NCBI GenBank assembly: GCA_030704615.1
Contig: CM060732.1
Coordinates: 12,462,001-12,526,000, forward strand
Direction of reading: 5' to 3'
Source: Takakia lepidozioides
Taxonomy: Eukaryota > Streptophyta > Takakiopsida > Takakiales > Takakiaceae
Length of the DNA stretch: 64,000 nt
This document shows, in pieces, positions 11,701 to 21,982 of this stretch. The notes beneath the pieces are model-generated. The model was not told the DNA's origin. It was given only the letters and a program-made list of their open reading frames with translations, and did no database searches. The position numbers were made by a program, and so were the translations under genes. The stretch's first letter is position 1; every line of letters starts with the position of its first letter.

Positions 11701-11917
11701 AGTCATTTCTGGCGAGTCTGTTTTCGACAGCCCCCTTTCCAATTTTCTGCTTCCTGTTTATGCCGAAGCAATGGCACTTCACGCGGCCGAGTCCCTATCC
11801 CCTGACTTTTTAGTGGCCAGCCGTAGGTGTATCCAGCGTGGATCCGGTGTTCTAAAATACTTAGACTTAGATGCAGAGGAAGCGGGGATACATTGTACTG
11901 ACTCTGAGTCAGACTGA
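5757..11917 (+). CDS. Gene A: ParB-like domain fused to a SAM-methyltransferase-like module, 10 exons
   Basis: Exons read from splice sites and alignment to gene B: 5757-6291 (true start may be later), 7029-7657, 7752-7944, 8029-8466, 8552-8778, 9720-10371, 10484-10822, 11018-11298, 11394-11583, 11659-11917. Exon 1 is basic (RKRRKSLYFTS) and ends with a likely nuclear signal (GKRKAAEGDPISKPKKAP), reached only after a frame change near 6200. Exon 2 is ParB-like: IPLCRMISMPVVRP, then VWDGNHRLLAWM. Exon 6 has a Lys/Glu/Asp-rich tract (10,050-10,165). Exon 7 has DIVILDIPDG, in the place of the DPPY catalytic motif of N4/N6 methylases, and AGTLLLFQSCD. Exons 8-9 have KSPAFMQILLES, RVVDLSVSTG and GGRSLFGMEGD, a motif I-like fold. 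Exon 8 is 2 nt shorter than in gene B and shifts frame twice, near 11,033 and 11,100. It is either a recent pseudogene or affected by assembly errors. Function unknown; nucleic-acid modification is an inference. Confidence 0.7.
6292..7028 (+). repeat. Intron 1 of gene A with degenerate CGTTAACG hairpin words and a tandem duplication
   Basis: The intron runs from GTAAGT (6292) to GTGCAG (7028). A segment beginning GTTGTTCAGATCATACAG near 6462 is repeated near 6640 (period about 178). GTCGTTAACGCC or close variants occur near 6549, 6768, 6840 and 6968. These words resemble the perfect hairpins of the later intron of the same gene and of the homologous first intron of gene B. Confidence 0.6.
8779..9719 (+). 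repeat. Hairpin array in intron 5 of gene A (7 copies)
   Basis: Seven 22-nt inverted repeats lie at 8860-8881, 8981-9002, 9091-9112, 9186-9207, 9292-9313, 9453-9474 and 9558-9579. The best copies have the core GAATGTCGTTGACGACATTC: 9-nt arms that pair exactly around a two-base TG centre. Two types alternate: one with GTCGT arms followed by ACTTCT, one with GGCGT arms followed by CACATC. The pairs sit inside a higher-order tandem unit of about 265-325 bp repeated three times. The intron is bounded by AG|GTGCAA at 8779 and TTTTTTCAG at 9719, at the same protein position as the hairpin-rich intron of gene B. Confidence 0.9.
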
Positions 11918-14320
11918 ACTGTATTCTTTTAATATTCATTTTCATACTATCTGGAAAACGTTGAATCCCCTTCCTCCACCGTAGTTGTTCCTTTAGAACA
12001 AATAATAATCACAGAATCAACTTTCATTTAAATTGCAATATGTATGAATCCATCTCACAAACCTCCCTGACTCTTCTCATATCCATTGTGCATTCATCTA
12101 CAGTGTATTCATGCGTGCTCCATTCATGAATTTTTTCCTTTGTTCAACATCCATTGTACATTCATCCTCTGTACTCTTTAATCCACCCCACAAACCTTCC
12201 ACACTCATTTCATATACGTTGTGCATTCGTCAAAAGTTTTGGTCATGCATCTTCCTGTCATGAATTTGTAGTGTGAATGCAGGGGAGTGACATTACATCT
12301 TTGTTTTACCGTAAGACTTACATCACATAATAGGAGTGCCCGTTGTCAACTCAGGAGGGATGTATCCTGCATGCATAATTTCATGGGCAACACTGAGCTT
12401 ATGCTTTGCCAGGAGAAAAAAATGGCTAAGTATGACAGTGCGTTTTTTCATCCATTGCGATGAACGTTTTCATCACTGGTGCTTAACCTAAAATCACGGG
12501 TTGAGAAAAACAAAGAGGAAGATGACGGGTGACTCGTGAGCAGCTGCTGCGAGCAGTGGTGTTGGCAGGGGCAGCCTGTTGTTGGAGGTTGTACCTACGC
12601 TGTGGGATTTTGCTTGGTTTAGGAAGCGCATTAAGGCCTCTGCTTGTGTATTCTGTGTAAAGGGAAGCGGTGCCGCTCTCTCGGAGTGATGATCAATTCC
12701 AGGAGATAGGACAAGCATGTAAGGAGAGCGACGCACACCGCTGCCGCCATTGCCTTGAAGATGACAGTTATGGGCAGATGAGCAAGCAAGGAAAACGGCC
12801 AGCTGCTGGAAGCACAAGGAAGAGAGTCTGGGCACAATCAATGGGGGGGATAAAAATGTGGAGTGCTGGCTGTATGGCATCTCAGGTTCTCTGTCTCAAA
12901 CTTCTAGCTGCTTTTGTGGTCTTCTTGTTATAGGACCAGGTCGATTCGTAAGAAGGAATTGCATAGAGCAATTTAGTGGGCAAGCCACAGGATGTTCCAA
13001 GGGATGAAGAGGAGCCATCATGGCATGATAAAGACTGGAATCAGACAAGGAGAAAAGGTTGAAGTGGCTGCTGACAGGCGATGGCGAGGTGCCACCTTGA
13101 CAGGCAGACCCCCGCTTCACTAGAGGAATAAAAACAGATAAGTCTGTGGACTGTTGGCCTTTTTGGTTGAAACTTAGAAATTGCTTTTTGGTAGATTTAG
13201 GACTGCATCTTGGTAGAAGAGAAAAGTGGAGACATGTGATAGAGGAAAAGGTTTTTGGAAATGGAATGGAGACTCTGGACTTCAAACCAGAACATGGAAA
13301 GGATGGATGCACCTGATGTTGTGATGTCGTAAGAGAAATGAGTGAAGAGAGAGAGAGAGAGACTGTTTGTCACTGAAATCAGAATGGTCACTGTTGTCTT
13401 CATTTTGAATCTTGTTTCAGTGTTTAAACCTGCACACAATGCTGCCGTGGGTAGTGGATGCACTGAAACCAATGGTAAATCTAGCTTGTTTGCCTGGAGA
13501 GAATCAATGAGGGTTAGCTGAACTGTTGAAAACATAGAAGGATAAGGTGATCTAAGTCTGGTGTCAGGATATGAACAATTGCGTGACACAGTTGAAGGGA
13601 AAGGAGGGATGTTGGGGTATTTGGTTGAAACCTGAAGAAGGGATGAGAGTTGTTTGGGCAATGGGTTCTTTGGAAAAAGGTAGTGTGAAGGGCTGAACAT
13701 TGACAGAGAGAGAGAGAGAGAGAAACAGAGAAGAAAGGGACAAGAGGGAGAGAGGGAGAGAGAGACTGATGAAGAGGATGGTTGTGTCTTGAGAGACCGA
13801 GGATGACTTCAAGGCTGGCTGCACTGGATGCTTGGCAGAGTGTGCATTTGCATTACATGATAGATGTGTGAGCAAGAACAATTCAAAAACTCCCCATCCA
13901 TGTCTTCTCTTCCGCTGCGGCGTGGATGAGGATTCCGTAAACTCTGATCATGAACGAACCTGAAGGAAAACCCATATAGCCGTGTGACGATGGTTGGACA
14001 AAGTAAGAACGCTCCTTTCCTTTGCTGGGCACAATCAACTGGGGGGGAGGGGAGGACCACAGCTTTAGGATTAACCAGAAGGGGATTCACGCCCCTTCTT
14101 TTCACACTACAAAGTTTTGTCATTGCTCACCATCCATTATACATTCATCCATTTTACTCTTATCCATCACTCATTCATCCATCTACATTCATTTTTCACA
14201 CTCATCCATCTGTTTATCATCCAACTGTACATTCATCCATCCTTTATTCAATGCACATTATTATGTCGTCCAGCTTGTTTCCGCGATAAAGGGTGCCAAT
14301 CCGCGGGAATACACTCCACT
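11918..14320. other. Non-coding stretch downstream of gene A, with simple repeats
   Basis: The 3' flank of gene A. Loosely repeated CATTCATC/CCATTGTGCATTCAT words occur at 12,040-12,260 and again, denser, at 14,120-14,250. GA-rich microsatellites lie near 13,345-13,365 and 13,704-13,770. Two similar words, CACAATCAA followed by a G run, occur near 12,833 and 14,029, so parts of this stretch may be copies of one repeat. Open frames here are repetitive and match nothing I recognise. Confidence 0.5.
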
Positions 14321-14329
14321 TCTTTCTGG

Positions 14330-14460
14330 GCGCGTGGTGACGCGGCCTTCACGTGTGATGACGTGGAGTGAGCCCCGTGACGTGGCATTTGCGCAAGGTG
14401 ACGTGGCGTGAGCGCAGTTGCGCTCACGCGCTCACGTGACCAGGCTCACACCTAGGCATC
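14330..14460. repeat. Second TGACGTGGC / GCGTGAGCG cluster
   Basis: TGACGTGG recurs near 14,360, 14,378 and 14,399, followed by an inverted pair GCGTGAGCGCA / TGCGCTCACGC and CGCTCACGTGACC. These are the words seen at 1050-1235, in the same orientation, about 13 kb apart and on either side of the MULE transposase plus gene A. A shorter related piece (CCAGGCTCACGTGAGC) is near 16,257. Confidence 0.6.
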
Positions 14461-14559
14461 CCTGCTCAATTGTGTACCTGCTAACTCAGAGAAATGGAAC
14501 TGTAAGTTCTCCCATCCCCAAATACAAAACCAGGAAAAAAACAGAAAACCACCCCCAAT

Positions 14560-15294
14560 TCACCCCCAAAAATGAACCCCCAACACCCCCCCCCCCCACC
14601 AGGCTGCCCTCGCGACTGCATCAAGTCGCCAATGGCGACAAGTTTTTTGGGTGGGGGTCGCAAGAAGCGACGGTCGGGCGTCGCAAATCCCATTTGCGGG
14701 CGGCAACGCCCGACACCCCCCTGCGACGTGTTTTTTAGTCTGGGGGTCGCAATCTGCGACGCCCTGGCGTCGCGGAGACTGCCACCCTGCCTGCGCCACG
14801 TTTTTTTAATTAAATTAAAAAAAAAGTGACGCCGGAGCGTCGCAACAACCTACGCCCGAGCGTAACGGAGACCGACTCCCGCTGTTTTGTGCCACGCCCA
14901 ATAGTCGTTGGCAGCGACGCACGGGTGTCGCTTGGCGTACCACCCGGCTGACTCCCGGGCAAGTTAGAAAAAAAAAAAGGGATGCGACGCCGCGTCGGCG
15001 CCCCTACCAACGCCGTCGGCTGGAGGGCAGCGACGGCAAACGTCGCGCGAAGAAGCTCCTGCCATCGGCGCGCACGGCCTGAAAAACCGACGTCCGGCAG
15101 TCGCGGGAGTTGGGGCGGGGGCTCGCGACCCCCCATACGTTGCATTTTGCGACGTCATTTTGGCGACGCCCTTGCGACTGTTGGGCGACAGCCGGGCGTC
15201 GCAAATTCCACGCCTCCCGCGTGCTCGAAAAGGGCGTTTTCCCGACGCTGCGGCGTGGCGCGGACGTCGCAAAGGCCCCCCTTTTCCTGTAGTG
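14560..15294. mobile_element. CACTA-type transposon terminus with GTCGC-rich subterminal repeats
   Basis: The segment ends in CTTTTCCTGTAGTG at 15,281-15,294, the reverse complement of CACTACAGGAAAAG, the hallmark terminus of plant CACTA (En/Spm) elements. It is followed by ACT as a possible 3-bp target duplication. Inward lies about 700 bp very rich in GCGTCGC/GTCGCA words in both orientations, typical of CACTA subterminal repeats. The matching left terminus was not found. A related GC-rich segment lies at 59,230-60,000. Confidence 0.6.
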
Positions 15295-15469
15295 ACTTTC
15301 TGCTATTCAAAACCGACCTATTCTATCGAGAGATGCCGCATGCCCGGAGGAGTCATGAGTTCACCGATCAGCCGAACGTGGACAAAGCAGCAATGCGCCT
15401 TCTGTACAGCTAAACCTCCTGGGCTCTTATTACATTCGTACCCATTTTCTTTGTCGCCCAATTCTTTGG

Positions 15470-15810
15470 CCTGGAAATGGTTGTCCCATGAGCGACTAAG
15501 TTCCATGAGTGCCTATATCCAACTTGGGGCCCAAAATGGTTAAGTTCCATGACATTGGAAACTACTCGGGGACTTAGCCATTTTGGCCCCCCAGACTGGA
15601 AATTCGGCACCATATATCCAGGTTGGGGCCCAAAACGGCTAAGTCCCATGAGTGCCTGTATCCGACTCTGGAAAAATGGCGCCGCATTTCCAGATTCAGG
15701 CAAGGCCACCCCTGGGACTTAGCCATCTCCGGCCGCACACTGGAAATTCGGCGCCATATATCCAGCTTGGGGCCCAAAACGACTAAGTCCCATGACATCG
15801 AACATCGGAC
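15470..15810. repeat. Direct and inverted repeats around TTGGGGCCCAAAA
   Basis: The block ATATCCAxxTTGGGGCCCAAAA followed by GGTTAAGTTCCATGA or a variant recurs at about 15,518, 15,615 and 15,760. An inverted counterpart (GGACTTAGCCATTTTGGCC) lies between copies. GGCGCCATATATCC-like words accompany each unit. No coding potential. The pairs of direct and inverted units suggest a decayed element with subterminal repeats. Confidence 0.55.
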
Positions 15811-16830
15811 TTGCAATAAAATGTTGCATTTCATTGCTATGACGAGTCCAGTGGTGCCACATTCCAACTTCACATGACCCTATTTCCGTGCCTCCTACCC
15901 CTATTTCCGTGGACACACAATGGTCCGCTCATGTTTTTTTTTTCCGCTCATGCTCATGCTCATGCCGCTCATGAAATAGCATCTCAGCTTTGCTTTAAAT
16001 CTTCGTGTATAAAACATATAGACAGCTTCCACGTTAATGGCATTGACGCCATCAATTTTTATATCATGCTTAAGACTTCTGTGTTTTTCCGTGAGATTAC
16101 TATGAAATTTTTAAAAATTTATCAACTTTATTTTATAAATCTCCTCGATATGTGTATGTATCATCCACGTATATAGGGCCTTTTACGTGTGTGCTATCCA
16201 CGGGAATAGGCCCTCTAACATAAGACCACTAAACTAGATTGCGATCATACCACTAAACCAGGCTCACGTGAGCTTGCTCACGTTGTACCGTCGCTGAAGA
16301 ATAAGCAAAGAAATTGTCACAAGATTGTGATGGTGGAGGATGAAAATATGAGAGGTTGATAAAGCCTCAAGGAGCATAAACAAAGACATATGGAAGGTTA
16401 GTGTGGTTAAGAGTTGTCTTTTGTGCTTTTCCGTACTGGAAGATTGAAACTGGTGGCTAATTTCCAGCCACACCAAATTATAGCATTCTATTGATCAATA
16501 CTAGCTTGTGTGAAAGTTTCTGCAAGCACTGTTTACAGCTCGAGTTAGGGTTTAGTAGTCAAAAGATGCTTGGGCCCTACGGTACGAAGCATTGAACTCA
16601 AGCTCGAAGAAGACGATTGCTCTTCCCAACCTCCACATATGTGTCACTTTTCATTGGAAAAGTGGGTGGAAGAAGGGGTGTCAGATGTTTTTTTTTACTG
16701 CCACTCGTGAGAAAAGGGTCTTAGTGTAGATCATGAATATGGTGTCATTGTCGCCGCGCCATCATCATGCCACATCATCGTCGTAAGTTTTTAAAGCTCT
16801 CCGAGAAAAGAAAAAAGCCTGAAATTTGTG
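15811..16830. other. No gene recognised
   Basis: AT-rich, non-coding. A lone degenerate hairpin, AATGGCATTGACGCCATCAA near 16,036-16,055, resembles the GGCGTTGACGCC hairpins of gene A intron 5. Otherwise I see nothing that I can support. Confidence 0.4.
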
Positions 16831-17640
16831 AAGGAACCTTCGGTTCCGGTTCCACAATTATTTCAAGAGACGATTCCGGATCCGGTTCTGGTTTTTTTTT
16901 ATTGAGCCGGTTCCGGATCCAACTTTTAAACACGGGGGCGGTTCCGGTTACCGGTTAGTTGCTGATAAAAACCACGGTTCCCGGTTAGGTTCTGGTTCTT
17001 TTTTAATTTTTTTTTATTAGATTTAAAATATTTTATCAGTCCGGGAGATTAAATAGCAACGTATTCACATATTTGAAAATCCAACGATTTTATTAGTTTT
17101 CACTAACACCAAACAAAAACAAACAAAAATACTCTAAATAAACTGGTAGAAGAAAATGGGTAACATTTTATGGGTTGAAATTACTATTCAGCTATTTGGC
17201 AAGTATTGGCATCTTCTAACATTTTCATTAATGAACTTAGCCAGGATATCAAGGAGCTGGAGATTGAACCCAAGATCTCATGGCGTTGAAGCATTGAACA
17301 TAGAATGTCATGGCCTTCAAGCATTGAACCCAGGATCTCATGGAGCTTGAGAGCATTAAAGAAGTTTTGCCATGGGGCCCACCAGCTCTCCAGGGTTATG
17401 CCATGTTATGCCAAGGGCCCACCAAGGGTTCAAGACCCTGAACCTGTTTTTATCCCCATGCACCCCGGTTCTCCGGTTCTCACACCCAGCAGGAACCGCC
17501 GGCTCAGTTCTGTGCCGATCCCCATTGGCAGGTTCCGGTTCCGGGTCAGGTTCTGTAGGAATGGCCCGGTTCCGGTCCGGTTCCGGTTAACCTGAACTTG
17601 AACCGGCGGTTAACCTGGTCCCGGCGGGTAACCGCCCAAC
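16831..17640. repeat. Segment bounded by GGTTCCGG-rich blocks
   Basis: CCGGTTCCGG, GGTTCCGGTTC and GGTTCCGGATCC words cluster at 16,838-17,000 and again at 17,455-17,640, with an AT-rich interior. The interior also holds a short direct repeat (ATTGAACCCAAGATCTCATGG near 17,263 and 17,325). This layout fits a non-autonomous DNA transposon with subterminal repeats. No terminal inverted repeat or target duplication was found. Confidence 0.45.
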
Positions 17641-17822
17641 ATTGGTGCTTACCATGAAATCAAAGTAATATTTGAAGTGCTATAACATTTACATTGAGTA
17701 TGTTGTGAGGCTAAATTCCGGGGCCGGGGATATATTCCCTTTCTAGTCTGGTATTACCTATAGGAGGGTTGTAGCTCAGTAAGGCAGTGTTTCGCTAACT
17801 AGGAAGGGATCAGTTGCCTAGA

Positions 17823-19862
17823 AAGCCCTTTTGGGCTACATTATTTTCGACAAATGAGTCTTTATGGATCAGAAGAAATACAAACCATCATCGAGTGGGT
17901 TAAACCAACTTCGGTCCGAGATGTACAATGTTTCCTAGGATTTGCAAATTTCTATAGAATCTTCATCCAGGACTACTCCAAAATTGCTGCACCAATGACA
18001 CGACTCACAGGGAAGGACAACTTTGTATGGGACGAAAAGGCTGACCAAACATTTGAAAGGCTGAAGCAGACATTTACAACGGCTCCAATACTGGTACATG
18101 CAGACCCATCTAAACCATTCTTTTTGGAAGCAGATGCATCGGACTTTGCACTTGGCGCGGTACTCTCTCAATACGGTACAGATGACCGACTTCACCCTGT
18201 TGGTTTTCGTTCTCGCAAATTTTCCGCTGCGGAGATCAATTATGAAATCTATGACAAAGAACTTCTAGCGATTATCGATGCTTTTGAGGAGTGGCGTCAT
18301 CTATTGGATGGAGCTCAACATCAGGTCATTGTCTATACCGATCACAAAAACCTCGAGTATTTTATGAGTGCTCGTGTTTTGAATCGACGTCAAGCAAGAT
18401 GAAGTATGTCACTAGCAAAGTTTGATTTTGTTATTATCTACCGTCCTGGATATCTTCAAGGAAAACTAGATGCTCTTTCTCGACGATCGTATCTTGCGCC
18501 AAAGGAAGGGGATGCAGCTTTTGACCAACAGAAATCCATCATCTTGAAACTAGCAAATCTCCAATTGAATATGCTATCCATGTCCACCTATGACGATGCA
18601 AAGATTATAAAGGAGATTCAGGAAGCACTGAAGAGTGACCAATTTGCTACGACACTACGAAGTCAACTAAATCGACCTCGAGACAACCCACATGTTACAA
18701 ACGACTTCGAGTTCAAAGATGACTTACTTTATTTCAAGGGACTTCTCTATGTACCTCCACGATCTATACGACTTCGAATGCTTCAAACATATCATGATCT
18801 TTCGGCTGCAGGACATTTCGGCTTCAACAAAACAATGGAATTGATATCCAGAGACTATTGGTGGCCGCAGATGTGGAAACTCGTGAAAGAATTTATAAAA
18901 TTTTGCGACACGTGTGCTAGAGCGAAGGGACCATGACATCGACCTTACGGCCTTCTTCAACCATTACCCATTCCCAAGGGTCCATGGTCGTCCGTGTCTA
19001 TAGACTTTATTACGGACCTTCCAATCTCCAAGACCACCGATGTCGCGGCCCTTTGCCTTGAGGGCAGGGGGTCGGGACACATGAGGGGCTGCCCCTGTGG
19101 TGGGGGCAGCGGCAGCGATAGGTATGGGGGGCTGAAGCACCCTTGAGTGCCCAAGGCACTGAAGGAGGCGGAGGCGCTCACTAGGTGGAGCCCCGCACAC
19201 CGGGTTGCGGTGGGGGTGGCTCCACAAGGGGTGGTGGTAGCTTAGCGAGACTTAGTGGGGGTGGCATAGGACTCACCATGGGGGCGGAGACCTCGTGGTG
19301 GGAGTCGTGGGGAGTCTTGGGACTCAGCACGGTCCATAGGGGCCGTGGTGAGTGGGCCAAGACTCACCGCGACTCATCACCGGGAGTCGAGGGTTTTTGT
19401 GGTGGTTCGCCATAAAATGGCATGGCTGGTTATGAAACCCCCGCGGATAGCTACAGAAGTATATATAGGGAGTAGTAACCACGAGAACGGTGCAAGCCCG
19501 TTGCTGACCAAAAACTAGTGAGTAAGCGAGCGAGCCGGAAAGCGACCAAAGAGTGGGGAGCTGTTCCGGACTGCCATCTACCAAAAGGGAATTCTCCTAG
19601 TCCCAAATAGGTGGAGGGTTTAGAGGGAAGCGAAGGGGGACCGTTATGTCCCGGTGAGCAGCCGAAGCTCCAAGTTGGCCCGGGCGGCCAGGTTGGGAGT
19701 CAGGCGCGCGCATCAAAGCGAGTAACTATGACTTGAAGGGGAGCTTACCGAATTGAGGTGCGCGACAACCGATTCAATCTTTGTTATTGTAGATCGTTTT
19801 ACGAAGATGACACATTTCATTCTATGTAATAAGACGGTTACCGGCGAGGAAACTGCAAGACC
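17823..19862 (+). pseudogene. Ty3/gypsy (chromovirus-like) pol fragment, interrupted by a solo LTR
   Basis: Upstream remnants read LLGYIIFDK, stop, VFMD, then a 1-nt shift into the main frame at 17,854. Coded in order: RT end (FLGFANFYRIFIQDYSKIAAP), RNase H (EADASDFALGAVLSQ, FSAAEINYEIYDKELLAII, YTDHKNLEYF), linker, H2C2 finger (HDLSAAGHFGFNKT ... CDTCARAKGP), start of the integrase core ([19 protein letters not shown]), then after an insertion SIFVIVDRFTKMTHFILCN to 19,862. In-frame TGA codons at 18,400-18,402 and 18,934-18,936 disrupt it. The rest of integrase is missing, replaced by GC-rich sequence. A dead copy. Confidence 0.85.
19041..19767. mobile_element. Solo LTR (727 bp) nested in the Ty3 integrase
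   Basis: The integrase frame stops after KTTD and resumes exactly 727 bp later. The inserted block begins TGTCGCGGCC and ends GCGCGACA, giving TG...CA ends with a 7-bp terminal inverted repeat (TGTCGCG/CGCGACA). It is flanked by ACCGA on both sides (19,036-19,040 and 19,768-19,772), a 5-bp target duplication. It contains a TATATATA box at 19,460-19,467, consistent with LTR promoter structure, and no coding frame. This is the expected product of LTR-LTR recombination. Confidence 0.85.
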
Positions 19863-20105
19863 CAACAGCAGGTAGACCGAGCTTGGGCAGACCCCAGCCC
19901 GGGCAGACCCACTGGGGACCCGATGGCGGGCGGACCCAGCGGTGAGGGTGGGCGGGAGGGGGCCGCGGGCTGGGCGGCGTGCGGGTAGGGCCGCGGGCGG
20001 CTGCGGGGCTGCCGACCGCGCTGCGCGGCTGGCAGGTGGGGGTGGGTGGGGCGGGGGAGGGCGACCCCGGTCCGTGCGGGTGTGCGCGCCCTGTCCCACA
20101 CGCGC
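19863..20105. other. G-rich segment of unknown origin
   Basis: Begins abruptly after the integrase codon at 19,862. Contains repeated GGGCAGACCC / GGCGGACCC words and runs of G with GCGGGCGG. Ends near CACGCGCGACA at 20,097-20,108, a tail that resembles the CGCGACA end of the nested solo LTR. It may be part of another LTR, but no matching target duplication was seen. Confidence 0.35.
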
Positions 20106-21238
20106 GACATAAACTCCCAATTATTCAAAAATGAGAGGCTATTTTAAACCCTATATTCATTTAAATTCCCTAATCACAATATAATGTATCCATTATAAAT
20201 TTTAAATGTTTTCTAATTTTTATCTTTTCAAAATAAATTGCACCATATATTTTTTTACACGTCGGTTGGGAATATTTGGAAGTGACTTTCCCGGGGTCGA
20301 GACACAGTTACTACAAAGAGTAAAGGATACAAAGCATTATTATAATAGCTCAGTATTATACTTTGTATAATTTGAGATTTAGTACGAGCTGAGAGGATGA
20401 GTGAAGTCATTACAGGAAGCCGAGACATGATAACCACGATTTGTGCATCGTCGAGCTCATGTGTCTCCCTGTGATAGTACGCAGTTCTACAAAGGCCTCT
20501 TCAGGAAGGGCTGATTAGCACTGACTTCCAGGTGCACAGACGTGAGAGGACATAAATCTTGGGTATGTTGGTACCTAAGTAAAGATCTCGGTAGAACTTC
20601 TCGGACTTATAATTTGAAGGCTAGTGAAGGGCAGTGGCAGCGGATTGTCGACCGTTTATGGGGAAGCGTTGTATGAGAGTTACGGTCTGAAAAGACGAGA
20701 GGTGGTGCTGTTGTTGGCCATTGGACATGGAAGCTCTTTCTTACTAGGCACGTTTCTTGGAGCTTCGGCTGACTATTTGTAAGCCAGCTAGAAGCAATTT
20801 TCGTATGCAAGAGCACTTGTTTTGTTTTATCTGTGTTACTATGGCCTGTCTATAGCCCGGAACAAGAAGGTCATGACGTTTGGCTGATTGCATTTTCCTG
20901 GTAAGTCCAACCAAGTGTTTTTTCAGTGCAAATCTCTCGTAGCCTCCATAATTGCTGCCACCATCCTCAATGCGATTCGTGACCTGCAGCAACATCGTGT
21001 GTACTAAACGCGGCAACATCTGGAACTAAAGACCTTGGGCGTGGAGGAGCTCTATCATGTGAGGGCGGAAGCTCATGGCCACAACGTCTCATAGTTAAAA
21101 TTACATGTAGTCACAGATTCAGAATTTTTGGGTTCTCCATGCTATGATGAACGTATGTGGTCGCTGTTTTGGAGGTTCAGTTGGTGCAATTGGAGCATCG
21201 TAGTTGGAGCTGCTGCACTAGACTCAGGCTGGAACGGA
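20106..21238. other. No gene recognised
   Basis: AT-rich at first (20,110-20,270), then mixed composition. I see no frame with recognisable motifs and no repeats of note. Confidence 0.4.
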
Positions 21239-21239
21239 C

Positions 21240-21640
21240 GTGGCAGTGTCGGCCAGCCAAGGTACAGGTCTGAGTAAGTCTGCTGCCACCACTAAGTGGT
21301 TTCCTAACACCTGTTACAAGGAGGGGCTCCACAAGCAAGTACTAAATGAGGGTTCCATTCTCTGGCTATTGGATCGACTGGTACCATTAGGTCTGATCGA
21401 CGAAGTGTTTGGCCCTGTCCAGAAGCCCTATTACCTTGTGCAAATTAACACTAAGTCAGAGGTACCTGAAGGGGAGTTGTGGGAGAAGAGATTGCTTATG
21501 TGCTAGAATTTGCCAACTATGCTTTTGACTACCCCAACCCACACATGAAAGCCTGTGATGCTTCAGGCATTGATGATGAAGAACAGGCGGTAGAGGTGGT
21601 GGCGATAGCTGTTGCGACTGAGCACACATCCCCATAGGCC
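21240..21640 (+). pseudogene. NAF1-like (H/ACA snoRNP assembly factor) pseudogene fragment
   Basis: The frame from 21,240 reads LNEGSILWLLDR, then VPLGLIDEVFGPVQKPYYLV, then SEVPEGEL. This closely follows the Gar1/NAF1 beta-barrel, in which PLG-x-IDE-x-FGPV-x-PYY is characteristic. A 1-nt shift near 21,480 moves the reading to GEEIAYVLEFANYAFDY and CDASGIDDEE, again as in NAF1, which carries a YDASG acidic stretch after the barrel. NAF1 helps load box H/ACA snoRNPs in the nucleus. Only the barrel and a short acidic tail are present and the frame is broken. The call rests on motif memory. Confidence 0.6.
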
Positions 21641-21982
21641 GACTCTATCGTTGAATATTTCGGTTGGAAGAGGCAGGTGGTGTCAATGGGCATAGACAAG
21701 AAAGAGGATGGCAGGACATGAATAGCCGTCTATCCTCTTAGGCGGGTCTAGAACCTGTGTCTGCAGAGAAGGAAGAGCCCATGTGCAATCAGGAGTTAAC
21801 GGCCAGCTTCCTGTATATTCGTAACAAGATCAGGAAGGTTAAGCTTGGGCGCCCTAGGGCTGCGGGTGAAAGAAAAAAGACGACTCCAACATCGTCTTAA
21901 GAGGCCATAGGAGGGGCCTGGTGCTCAACCAGCATGTCGGTACTCTTTCAAGAAGCTGTGGTGATGACAATGAGGTTGGGCT

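Noticed and set aside
5757-11917. Bacterial or phage contamination as source of the ParB-methylase gene
   Set aside because: Nine GT-AG introns with plant-like features and a paralogue with the same exon structure in the same contig argue against it.
17768-17830. tRNA gene or SINE head
   Set aside because: TAGCTCAGTAAGGCAGTG resembles an A box, but no matching B box or target duplication was found.
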